Origin: CAIYRG01 sp965247505
GTDB taxonomy: Bacteria > Pseudomonadota > Alphaproteobacteria > Micropepsales > Micropepsaceae
DNA length: 64,000 nucleotides
NCBI GenBank assembly: GCA_965247505.1
Contig: OZ252020.1
Location: forward strand, 3,348,001 to 3,412,000
Direction of reading: 5' to 3'
The notes under the pieces are model-generated. The model saw only the letters and a program-made list of their open reading frames with translations. It did not search any database and was not told where the DNA came from. Positions 26,412 to 35,021 of the stretch are shown here, in pieces; the first letter of the stretch is position 1; the number at the start of each line of letters is the position of its first letter. Both the position numbers and the translations under genes were made by a program.

Positions 26412-27452
26412 CTATGCCGACAGCCTCGGGTCCTGGCTGTCGGAGACGCCCGGGACGCCGGCGCGCTGACAGGGGAGCACGGCGGATGCGCCGGCCGTGC
26501 CCGGCACCGGGTCAGGGGTGGCTCGGGAAGCCGGGGGCGGCGGCAGCGCGGCCTGCGCCTCGCGCAGGATCCAGTCCCGGAACGCCCGCAGCTCGGGCCG
26601 CTGCCGCGAGGCGGCGGTGGTGATCAGGCAGCAGCGCTCCGGCGCCTCTTGCTGGCGGTCGAAGAGTGGCACCAGGACCCGGCGTTCGAGCTCGTGGGCG
26701 ATCAGCATCGGACGGCCGATGGCGGCCCCGAGCCCGCTGGCCGCCGCCTGGATCAGTATGGAGTAGAGGCGGAAGCCGGAGGCCCGCGAGAGGTCCGGGG
26801 TGGGCTGGCCCTGGCGGGCGAACCAGTAGGACCAGTCGGCGTCCCAGCCGAGGTCGTAGAGCAGCGGCCAATTGCGCAGCTCGGCCGGGCCAAGGGGGCG
26901 GCCGCGGGCAGCCAGCAGCGCCGGGCTGCATACCGGCAGCAGCGCCTCCTCGTAGAGGGTCTCTTCCAGCAGCGTGTCCTCGCGCCGGGTTAGCGGGCGG
27001 GGCGCGGAGGTTTCGCCCGAATAGGCGAGCCAGGCGTCGAAGTCGCGCCGTGACGGGTCGACGCTTCGATGGTTGGTCTCGAGCTCGATGGCGATGCCGG
27101 GATGGGCCGCCTTGAACGAGGCGAGCCTCGGCAGTAGCCACTTCTCGGCCACCGCCTCGACTGAGACGATGCGCACCCGCCGGGGGGTCGCGCGCTGGCG
27201 CTCGGAGACGCCGTGGACCTCGGCCAGGATGCGCTGCACCTCCTTGAGATAGGCCCGGCCGCGGCGGTTGAGGTGGACGCTGCGGCGCCGTCGCTCGAAC
27301 AGCTCGGAGCCCAGATGGCTCTCCAGGGAGCGGATGCGGTGGCCGACGGCGGCGGCGGTGACGCCGAGCTCCTTGCCGGCCAGAACGAAGCTCTGGTGGC
27401 GGGCGGCGGCCTCGAAGAAGCGCAGGCTGTCGAGCGGGGGAAGGTGGAGCAC
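26412..27452 (-). CDS. LysR-family regulator (GcvA-like)
   Basis: This is a 346-residue protein. The N-terminal winged HTH (residues ~3-62: LPPLDSLRFFEAAARHQSF then AAAVGHRIRSLESHLGSELF) is followed by a LysR substrate-binding domain (VRIVSVEAVAEKWLLPRLAS, LLPVCSPALLA, GLGAAIGRPMLIAHELERRVLVPLF). It is about 40 residues longer than usual at the C-terminus (proline- and alanine-rich tail), which may be an extension acquired by rearrangement. The N-terminus is closely related to two LysR stubs at 27559-27846 and 45551-45931, so it belongs to a locally amplified paralogue family. Confidence 0.9.
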   Translation of the reverse strand: MLHLPPLDSLRFFEAAARHQSFVLAGKELGVTAAAVGHRIRSLESHLGSELFERRRRSVHLNRRGRAYLKEVQRILAEVHGVSERQRATPRRVRIVSVEAVAEKWLLPRLASFKAAHPGIAIELETNHRSVDPSRRDFDAWLAYSGETSAPRPLTRREDTLLEETLYEEALLPVCSPALLAARGRPLGPAELRNWPLLYDLGWDADWSYWFARQGQPTPDLSRASGFRLYSILIQAAASGLGAAIGRPMLIAHELERRVLVPLFDRQQEAPERCCLITTAASRQRPELRAFRDWILREAQAALPPPPASRATPDPVPGTAGASAVLPCQRAGVPGVSDSQDPRLSA

Positions 27453-27558
27453 GGCGAAGGTCCGAAAAAGGCCCGTTGGTAAAACGTGGTTATGTCATCT
27501 CATATCCGCGCGTTGGAGACAAGCTGGGGCGCCGCGGCGGAGCGGCGGGACGCCGGAC

Positions 27559-27846
27559 CTAGCGGCTGCGGAAGCGCCTGCGGTCGCCGTGGCGCTCGGT
27601 GGTCTCGTGGATGTCGAGGAGGATGCGCCGGACCTCCTCGTAATAGGCGTGGCCCCTGCGGTTGAGGCGCACGCCGCGGCGCCTTCGCTCGAAGAGTTCG
27701 GCGCCGAGATGGCTCTCCAGCATGCGGATACGGTGGGCAACGGCGGGCGGGGTGACGCCGAGCTCCTTGCCGGCATGGGCGAAGCTCTGGTGCCGGGCGG
27801 CGGCTTCGAAGAAGCGCAGGCAGTCGAGGGGCGGCAGGGATATCAC
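27559..27846 (-). pseudogene. LysR-family regulator stub (HTH only)
   Basis: From a GTG at 27846 (VISLPPLDCLRFFEAAARHQ) the frame encodes the complete HTH and linker, then stops at 27559 after about 95 residues (...TTERHGDRRRFRSR). The effector domain is absent. The neighbouring LysR at 26412-27452 is a close paralogue. It lies divergent to the promoter module C1. Confidence 0.8.
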
Positions 27847-28240
27847 GGCTTCGGGCGCTGGAAACGGTGGGGTTGGAGGTAGATAAACAGATACTTCGTA
27901 AATGCACAAATACAACTTTCTCTAAAGACCTCCCGAGGGAGTCACGCCGGAGTGCCATTTCGTCCTTGTGGGCGTGCATCGAGGGGGTTTCCCAGGAGAA
28001 CGTGGGTGCGTTCATTGATAAAGTCATATTTGTTCTAACGTAAAAAACATCAATATGTGCTGATGGTTGAAATCTAGATATGATTCGTTCTCGTCAGCGG
28101 TGTGCCATGGAGCCCGCTGACATCAAGGGGGCGAACGGGGAGCGGCGCGGCAATGGAATCGATTTGTGCGGAGTGGTTGGAAGCTGTCTAATTAAGAGCG
28201 CCGAGGCCATGACTGCGCCTCGGGCGCGGGAGCTGTCTCT
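27815..28240 (+). repeat. LysR/divergent-promoter module, copy C1
   Basis: This copy shares an ordered set of blocks with C2 (33590-33870) and C3 (45860-46250): the start of a LysR gene on the minus strand, CCTCCCGxG, an AT-rich TTCATTGATAAA block, a TATGATTCG -10-like box, CCATGGAGCCCGCTGAC, a GGGAG Shine-Dalgarno-like block, and a start codon. Here the start is ATG 28153, followed after 12 codons by a stop (MESICAEWLEAV). Downstream a single repeat-like GAGCGCCGAG and GCCATGACTGCGCCTCGG match the flanks of the heptanucleotide array in C3, so C1 is a relic of the same type of gene. Confidence 0.75.
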
Positions 28241-28449
28241 TCTATTTATTGCATCGGCGCTCCCAACGACGGCTCGGTTTTCCGGAACGGACATCAAATT
28301 GATCTAGTGGATATTGCAATCGACCACGAGCAAGCATCACCATGTTCATTCTGCAGGTTGGTGCCAGCGAACACTGTGCAAGGGCATGCCGAGGCTGGCA
28401 GCGTCCATGTTGCCGCAGAGGGAAATTGATTGAAGCCGAGCGGGGATAG

Positions 28450-29290
28450 TCAGGCCGCGAGACGCTCGTAACGATGATGCAGGCCACCGACCTTGGGCAA
28501 GGAAATAATCTTTCCGGAACTGGCCGGCTGAACGGGACGTCCATACGGGGTGTCCTTTCCGAGCGACAAGTGGGTTCTCGAACCGTGATAATAGTCGATG
28601 TATGAGCCAAGAATGCGCCGAAAATGCCGCTCGTTGAGGGTGATTACGTGGTCCAGGCATTCCCGTCTAAGGGTGCCGATCACACGTTCAACATAAGGGT
28701 TTTTCCATGGTGATCGTGGCGCCGTGATGACCTCTTCAATGCCCATCGACAAAACGGTGGTCCCGGAACTCGACTCCGTATACGGCATCTCGATCGCAGA
28801 GCAGGTATCGGGGTGTTGTTTCCCGCGGGAATGTCTCTCGGATCTGCTATGCGACCCACGCCATCGTCGGGTTCTCCGTGACATCGAAGTGCACGATCTG
28901 GCGGCGCTCGTGGTGGAGCAGGATGAACCCGAACAGGAGGCGGAACGTGGCCGTGGGGATCACGAAACAGTCGATCGACGCCAGGCAATCGGCGTGATTT
29001 GTAAGGAATGTCCGCCGCGACTTCCATGTCCAGAAAAGCCTGAACCACTTGCGGTGCCAACCGATGACGGTCTCGGGCCTGACGATTACCAGGGCGTGGC
29101 GCCAGGCGGGCCATAGGTAAGACAGGATGACCCAGAAAACCCTATCCGCCTTGCGAAGCGATGGCCGGGCCCTTTTCCGTTTCAGGACAGCTACCTGCTG
29201 TCGCAGGGCAAGGATTTCTGTGTGAAGGGCTGCGCGGCCAAGGATGATTTCGCGTAAGACGGAGATGAGCATATTGATGATCTTGTGCAT
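28450..29290 (-). pseudogene. Integrase-core (rve) transposase, internally deleted and frameshifted
   Basis: The N-terminal piece (28847-29290) reads ILALRQQVAVLKRKRARPSL, then VIVRPETVIGWHRKWFRLFW, and jumps to FLTNHADCLASIDCFVIPTA, so roughly 50 residues between the HTH and DDE parts are deleted. The C-terminal piece (28450-28884) reads VLSMGIEEVITAPRSPWKNP, YVERVIGTLRRECLDHV and YYHGSRTHLSLGKD in another frame. The family is the standalone integrase-core proteins often found as IS relics. Confidence 0.85.
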
Positions 29291-29350
29291 GCCGGAAAAG
29301 GTATCCGGTGGAGATGCAAAATTCCAAGATTTCTACGGTAGATGAGATAA

Positions 29351-30403
29351 ATGGGAGGGACAGGGCCGGCGCCAGGCGCGGCACGGAAGACGGGGATCGA
29401 GGCCTCTCACGCCTTGGGGAACAAGCTTGGAAGGACCGCCGCCCTGCCCAGGCCGTCGCTCTGCCTGAACATCCCAAAGACCGGCTCCAGCTTCACAAGC
29501 CGGTTCTTCGATGCCGCGGACTGGCTGGAACTCAGGCGCCAGTGCGGTCTGGGCCGTCTCGCCGCGCCCAACCGGGCGAGCCTGGAGATCGCGAGGCGGA
29601 TAAAGCGCTACGGACCTGCCTGGGGAAACCTTACTTGCCGGTTCTGGGACCACCACGCCGGATACAGCAGCCTGCCGCCGGATCTGAGGCGCCATCCCAA
29701 GCTCTGCGCCTTGCGCGACCTTAAGGGCTGGTACTGTTCGTTTCACCTCTACTACACGGCCGCGATGACCGACAATTTGCTGTCGCGCACCATTCGGCTG
29801 CTGGTCGGCGGCGACGCCACGGCGGTGCGCGACCGGAGCGTCGGGGCGATCCTGTCTCGGCACCGGCTGGCCTTTCTGGAGAGATTCCGCAAGGAGGATG
29901 GAGGAGCGGGTTCGATCGGGAACCTGTCGATGGAGTTTGTGGTCTGGTTCAACAGCACCGTCCGCCTTGAGGTCATGATGAAGAAATGGGTGGGCATGGA
30001 CGGCATGCCTTCCGCGCGGACGGGGTTTCTGACTTTCCGCGCGATATCCATCCTGTTTGACGATCCGGGGAGGGTGTTCCGCATGCGGGCGGGCGAACGC
30101 GATGCGTATTTCTCGAGCGGGTCTTACCTGCAGGACCTGCGGTGCGATTTCTTTCTCGATTTCGACCGGCTCACCGACCAGTTGTCCCAGGTCATGGTCG
30201 ACGACCTCGGGTACACGCCGGAGATCGTCGCGTTCTTGAAGCATAATGGTGGTCGCATGAACGATTCACGGGAAGACGGGAAGCGCCGGGCGATGCGCGA
30301 ACTCGACGCCTGCGACTGGTTTGGAAGGACACGCGAGGACGAGGCGGTCTACGAGACCTACCTGTTGCCGCTCGCAGGCTCGCGCCTGCCGATCGCGCGG
30401 TAA
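29351..30403 (+). CDS. Sulfotransferase-like protein
   Basis: This is a 350-residue protein. The 5'-PSB loop of PAPS-dependent sulfotransferases is visible at ~43-52 (NIPKTGSSFTSRFF), and a 3'-phosphate-binding-like segment follows (LCALRDLKGWYCSFHLYY). The C-terminal part is charged and helical. It likely transfers sulfate from PAPS to a sugar or polysaccharide hydroxyl. It lies 3.5 kb upstream of the polysaccharide locus, which contains a second, different sulfotransferase. The start could be further downstream because no strong ribosome site precedes 29351. Confidence 0.75.
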   Translation: MGGTGPAPGAARKTGIEASHALGNKLGRTAALPRPSLCLNIPKTGSSFTSRFFDAADWLELRRQCGLGRLAAPNRASLEIARRIKRYGPAWGNLTCRFWDHHAGYSSLPPDLRRHPKLCALRDLKGWYCSFHLYYTAAMTDNLLSRTIRLLVGGDATAVRDRSVGAILSRHRLAFLERFRKEDGGAGSIGNLSMEFVVWFNSTVRLEVMMKKWVGMDGMPSARTGFLTFRAISILFDDPGRVFRMRAGERDAYFSSGSYLQDLRCDFFLDFDRLTDQLSQVMVDDLGYTPEIVAFLKHNGGRMNDSREDGKRRAMRELDACDWFGRTREDEAVYETYLLPLAGSRLPIAR

Positions 30404-30779
30404 CGGGGTGGCAACGGAAGGTCGCCGGGCAGGAGCCGGTGAAGAGGCGGGTCTGGCACCTGCCGGGGGGCGGGATGTTGCGGACCCGGCCGCTACGGGT
30501 CGGCGTGCCGCGGCGCAGCCGTGCAGCGTCCGCGGATTTTGGATCGACCCCCCCCCATTTGGAGGGCGGCAGGCGGCGCTCGGAGGATTGGTAGCGGACC
30601 GGGCGCGCCGACGATTGCGGCGGCCGTTGCGTCGAGGGGTTGCGGCAAAGGGCGGCGCGAGCGAGCGCCCCGGGAACTGAATCCATTCGCGATAACAGGC
30701 CGATGTCGGTGCCGGTGCATGGGCGTTCCGGCGGGCGCAGATCGACCCCCGCCCGCTTCTCGGGACGGCATGCCTTCCC
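30404..30779. other. Non-coding or decayed stretch after sulfotransferase
   Basis: Only overlapping high-GC frames without recognisable motifs are present. A run of nine C residues (30549-30557) sits in the middle. I see no intact gene. Confidence 0.45.
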
Positions 30780-30916
30780 GCCGCAAGAAACCTGTCCCGG
30801 TTCTTCGATGCGGTGCGCCGGGGCGAGAGGATCGGGCCGCTGCGTGCTGCAACGCGAAACCTGCTCACCGATGTCACGGAGTTTCTCGACAACCTTCAGC
30901 CCGTATTTCCCAAGTA
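30780..30916 (+). pseudogene. 3' remnant of an unidentified gene
   Basis: The frame reads NLSRFFDAVRRGERIGPLRA, then RNLLTDVTEFLDNLQPVFPK and a stop at 30916. It looks like a helical C-terminus of a lost enzyme, possibly glycan-related given its position. The assignment is weak. Confidence 0.3.
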
Positions 30917-30975
30917 GCGCCGATATTCAGTGCGGCGAGAAGGCGATTCTTCTATAATAATCATGAAGTTGTAGC

Positions 30976-32351
30976 ATGCATGGAGCGGCGGATATGGCAC
31001 ACCCGATGGGTGAATCGAAACCGGGGCGCCTTCGGGTCGTTTTTGACCGTCGCTTGAAGCTTGAATTCCACGGTTCCAAGATCACCTCTGATGCCGGGTT
31101 GCTCTCCTACCGGGAGCTTGACGATGCCCTCGGCCTGACTGAGATGGCCGAGGGTGTTTTCCACGACAGCCGTACCGGCAAGAACGGATGGCACGGCCTA
31201 ACGGGGCAGTTCCGTCAGTCCGTCAGTCCGTCTTTGGCCGTCTTGGCGGATACGACGACGTGAACGATGCCGATCGTCTGGGTCGTGATCCCGCCATGCG
31301 CTGGATTGTCGGCGGCAAGGCCATCGAAAGACAGGCCGCTTCCACCAGCCAGATGGGACGCTTCGAGACGGAGCTATTGGCCGCCGACGAGAACGTTGAA
31401 GCCTTGGCCGGCATGAACGGGGTGTGGATCAACAAGGTTCATGACCGCCATCCGCCGAAGATGATCATCCTCGACATGGATAGCTCCGTCAGCCCGACCC
31501 ATGGCGACCAGGAAGGCACAGCTTACAACGGCCACTTCGGCTGCACCTGCTATCATCCCCTGTTCCTGTTCAACCAGTTCGGCGACTTGGAGAGATGTTC
31601 CCTGCGCCCCGGTAATGTTCACAGTGCTGACGGATTGCGGAATGTTCTGGAGCCGGTGGTGATGCGCTATAAAGAAAGGAAGGTGCGGCTGTATTTTCGT
31701 GGCGATGCCGCCTTCGCCTCACCGGAGATATACGAATATCTCGAAGCCGAGGGATTACTCTACGTCATCCGCCTCAAAGCGAACGCGATTCTCCAGCGGA
31801 ACATTGCCCATCTGCTTACGCGACCTGTCGGTCGCCCGCCCGACCATGTTCGCCGTTTCCACGCCAGCTTCAGCTATCAGGCTGGATCGTGGAACAAGAA
31901 GCGCCGTGTCGTGGCCAAAGTGGAGTGGCATCCCGGTGAGCTGGTTCCTCGCGTCGGTTTCATCGTCACTAATCTGTCGCGCCCTACCAAGCGGGTGGTG
32001 GCGTTCTATAATCACCGTGGCACGGCGGAGCAGCACATCAAGGAAGGCAAGAACGCCATCAACTGGACCCGTCTGTCATGTCGCAAGTTCCGCAACAATG
32101 CCGTTCGGCTCCAGCTTCATGCGCTGGCATATAATCTGGGCAGCTTCATGTGGACACTGGCCTTGCCGAAGGAGGTGGAGCACTGGTCGATGACGACGTT
32201 GCGCGACAAGCTGGTGAAGATAGGGGCCAAGGTTGTCCGACATGGCCGCTACGTTACGTTCCAATTGGCTGAGGTGGCGGTGCCGAGGGACCTATTCCGG
32301 AAAATCCTGAGCTTGATTGATGATCTGCGGCGAAGACCCGCTCCGGCGTAG
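30976..32351 (+). pseudogene. IS1380-family transposase with 8-bp duplication frameshift
   Basis: The N-terminal piece (from about 30994, MAHPMGESKPGRLRVVFDRR, ITSDAGLLSYRELDDALGLT) runs to GKNGWHGLTGQFRQSV. There the 8-bp unit CAGTCCGT is present twice in tandem (31210-31230), shifting the frame. The rest continues in the frame ending at 32351 with FGRLGGYDDVNDADRLGRDP, the DDE region ILDMDSSVSPTHGDQEG and YNHRGTAEQHIKEGKNAINW. Removing one 8-bp unit restores a single frame, so the lesion is recent. Confidence 0.9.
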
Positions 32352-32587
32352 GCCGAGGGAATCGACGGCGAGGAGAAAGCGACAGGAGAAGTGTGTCTGG
32401 ATGGCGAGAAAAATGACCGAGTGGCCTTCCAAGCGCGGGCCGATTACCAAAATCATGCCATCGGATGGCTGCAAAGGGGATACAGTACCCTTGGCGATGG
32501 GAAAGTGGTACGATTTCCACGAATTTGGATGGCATCTGGGGAATGTCGGTCAATTGGTAGTCAATGGTCAAAGGCGATGCATCCAGT

Positions 32588-33364
32588 TCACGTTGAATCG
32601 CGCAAATTCGCAAATGGTCGCCTGTTGCCATATGCCGACTTGAAAGCCTCGATCAGTGCATTCTCGAATTGCTTCGGGTCGTCGTCCGCTATCTCCTTCC
32701 AGCAAACGAGCAACCGATCCGCCCCCGGAAGTTGCCAAATCAACCTGCCGCCTCGATGACCGACGGGATCGCCTTGACCGAAGCGGATCAGTTCGTCGAT
32801 CCGTTTCTTCAGCGTTCTCCCCGATTGGCCGACATAAACGATCACGGCTCCTTCCACCCATTCGTCCTTCAATCTGGCAATAGGTACGTTCGGATCCTTG
32901 CCCTTGAAGTGGCCACCAGTCCCCACCTTGAGGAACTCGGGATAGGATGCACAGTCTCGCAGGACAAGATAGACACCGGGCATGGCAGGAATCCTGTCCC
33001 GGTTCCCGCGACACAGATCAGCAATGGTCACAAGGCCATCGAAGCCTTGGCCTCGCAATCCGGCGACAGATGTCAGGCTATTGGGGTCGATCATTGACTT
33101 TGCATTTTTCGTGCTTGATGAGCAAACGGCATCCGGTGCCTCGTGGGCTTGAACACTGATCACACCGTTAGCAATTAGCGCATCGAAATCAGCTTCGCTA
33201 AATCCTTTGCCACTGGTATCGAAGTCTGTGATGTAAAAGCCGTGTTGGCTTCGAAGATTACCACGCAGCTTTTTCTGTTCCGAACGATTTGCACCTCTAA
33301 GTTTCCGAAGAACCACACGGATTGCGTTGGCATCAGCTGCGGAAAATCGTCTTTTCCCTTTCAT
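32588..33364 (-). CDS. GIY-YIG-domain protein
   Basis: This is a 258-residue protein. The C-terminal half has a GIY-YIG-like core: PGVYLVLR (first strand), then VIVYVGQSGRTLKKRIDELI (YVG motif and following Arg-containing helix). The N-terminal ~110 residues are basic and helical (KLRGANRSEQKKLRGNLRSQ), perhaps a DNA-binding domain. GIY-YIG nucleases cut DNA in repair, homing or restriction. It stands between the IS1380 pseudogene and an integrase remnant, so it may be cargo of a lost mobile element. Confidence 0.65.
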   Translation of the reverse strand: MKGKRRFSAADANAIRVVLRKLRGANRSEQKKLRGNLRSQHGFYITDFDTSGKGFSEADFDALIANGVISVQAHEAPDAVCSSSTKNAKSMIDPNSLTSVAGLRGQGFDGLVTIADLCRGNRDRIPAMPGVYLVLRDCASYPEFLKVGTGGHFKGKDPNVPIARLKDEWVEGAVIVYVGQSGRTLKKRIDELIRFGQGDPVGHRGGRLIWQLPGADRLLVCWKEIADDDPKQFENALIEAFKSAYGNRRPFANLRDST

Positions 33365-33365
33365 C

Positions 33366-33581
33366 TTATCTACCTAATATTCGCAGTTTCCGCTGAATTG
33401 CCATTGCCACCCGCTCGGCAGCCCGGCTCAGGGTCGCGTCGTCTAGATGGACGTAGCGGTTTGTGGTGGAGGCCCGCCGGTGTCCGAGCAGGCGTCCGGC
33501 GACATGCAGGCTCTCGCCGTTCATGACCGCGTGCGAGGCGTGGCTGTGTCGCAGGTCATGCAGCCGCGCGTCCGCCACGAT
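33366..33581 (-). pseudogene. Tyrosine recombinase C-terminal remnant
   Basis: ARLHDLRHSHASHAVMNG, then RLLGHRRASTTNRYVHLDDA carries box II HxLRH, LLGH and the catalytic Tyr (NRYVH), ending at a normal stop at 33366. The upstream part of the frame is encoded by the promoter module C2, so the true N-terminus has been replaced. Confidence 0.8.
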
Positions 33582-33589
33582 CCCGGATA

Positions 33590-33870
33590 AATAGATAATT
33601 CGTCTTTGCACAAATTGACCTTTTCCATAACCCCTCCCGGCAGAGCCTGGATGCAGTGCCGCATTGCCCTTGTGGGCGGGCATGGAGGGGGGTTCCAAGC
33701 GCAAAACGAGCGGAGTTATTGATAAAATTATTATTGTTCAAGAGCAACAAATATCATTATTTGCAAGCATTTGAAAGACCAGTATGATTCGTTCTCGTCA
33801 ACGGTGCTGCCATGGAGCCCGGTGACATTGAGGGGCGCGAACTGGGAGCGGCGGGGCAATGGGACGAACC
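33590..33870 (+). repeat. LysR/divergent-promoter module, copy C2
   Basis: It contains CCTCCCGGC, CCCTTGTGGGCGGGCAT, the TTATTGATAAAATTATTATTG block, the TATGATTCGTTCTCGTCA box, CCATGGAGCCCGGTGAC and GGGAGCGG, ending at ATG 33859, the start of galE. The LysR half is missing here and is replaced by an integrase remnant. Confidence 0.75.
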
Positions 33871-34896
33871 GTGATTTGCCTGCGATCAGGGAAGTGCGTT
33901 CTCGTGACGGGCGGCGCCGGTTATGTCGGGAGCCACGTCGTGCTCGCCCTTCGCGAGGCCGGCTACCGGGTGGCGGTCATTGACGATCTCTCCAGCGGCC
34001 GGCGCGACTCCGTGCCGGGCGATGTCCCTTTCGTTCGGGCCGATATCGGTGATGGGCGGGCGCTGCGATCGACCATGAAGGAACACGCGATCGGAGCGGT
34101 CATGCATCTGGCCGCGCGCGTGGGGGTTGCGGAATCTCTCTCGGAGCCGGGGGAGCACCATCGCGTCAACTGCGTTGCGACGGCGGAGTTGGTCGGTGCG
34201 GCGGCCGATTGCGGCGTGCGGCACGTGGTGTTTTCGTCGACGGCGGCGGTGTACGGCTTGCCGCGGGCGGTGTCTGTGGGGGAGGATGCGGCGCTCACGC
34301 CGTTCACGCCCTACGGCGTTTCCAAAGCGGCGGCGGAAGGCGCGTTGCGCGACGCGTCGAACGGGCATGATTTGCGGTACGTGGCGTTGCGCCTGTTCAA
34401 TGTCGCCGGCGCCGATCCGGCGCTGCGCGCGGGCCCGCCGCGAAGGGGCAGTCCGCGTCTGGTGGATGCCGCGTGCGAAGTGGCCAGCGGTTTGCGCGAC
34501 GGCATCACGGTCTTCGGCACCGGATTCGCCACCCCCGACGGGACCTGCGTGAGGGATTACGTTCATGTGACGGATGTGGCCGAGGCCCATGTCGCCGCGT
34601 TACGCAGTCTTGAACGGGGCGGCCAGAGCCGTGTGCTCAACTGCGGCAGCGGGCGGGGGGCTTCGGTTCGCGAGGTGCTCGCCGCGGTTACGGCCCAGGC
34701 TGGAGCGGCCATCGAGAGCCGCGACGGTCCGCCGCGGCCGGGGGATCCTCCGGCGCTGGTTGCGGATACCAGGCGCATCCGCGAGGCGCTCGGCTGGTCG
34801 CCGCGTCATGGCGGTGTCGATACGAGCGTCGCGACGACACTGCGTTGGCTACGCGAGCCTGGGTGGCGGAGTTGCGCTGGCGGTGCGCCTCTATGA
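33859..34896 (+). CDS. galE: UDP-glucose 4-epimerase (GalE-type NAD-dependent epimerase)
   Basis: This is a 345-residue SDR-extended enzyme. The NAD-binding TGGAGYVGS is at ~17-25, the catalytic region FSSTAAVYG at ~125-133 and the active-site YGVSK at ~152-156. RLFNVAGADP and CVRDYVHVTDVAEAH are the classic GalE substrate-side motifs. It interconverts UDP-glucose and UDP-galactose (or the N-acetyl forms), supplying sugar nucleotide to the neighbouring polysaccharide locus. The ATG is the one conserved in the repeated promoter module C2, with GGGAG 10 bases upstream; the first ~11 residues come from the module and precede the usual GalE N-terminus. Confidence 0.9.
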   Translation: MGRTVICLRSGKCVLVTGGAGYVGSHVVLALREAGYRVAVIDDLSSGRRDSVPGDVPFVRADIGDGRALRSTMKEHAIGAVMHLAARVGVAESLSEPGEHHRVNCVATAELVGAAADCGVRHVVFSSTAAVYGLPRAVSVGEDAALTPFTPYGVSKAAAEGALRDASNGHDLRYVALRLFNVAGADPALRAGPPRRGSPRLVDAACEVASGLRDGITVFGTGFATPDGTCVRDYVHVTDVAEAHVAALRSLERGGQSRVLNCGSGRGASVREVLAAVTAQAGAAIESRDGPPRPGDPPALVADTRRIREALGWSPRHGGVDTSVATTLRWLREPGWRSCAGGAPL

Positions 34897-35021
34897 TGGC
34901 GCCTCCGGCGACGCGCGCCTCCGGTACCGCAGCCGCGATTTCGGGACCAGGGGTGGCATGTGGCGCTCCCGCCGCTGGACGGTGCGGACAGGAGGGCGGT
35001 TGGGATTGCCGGCGCCGGGGC

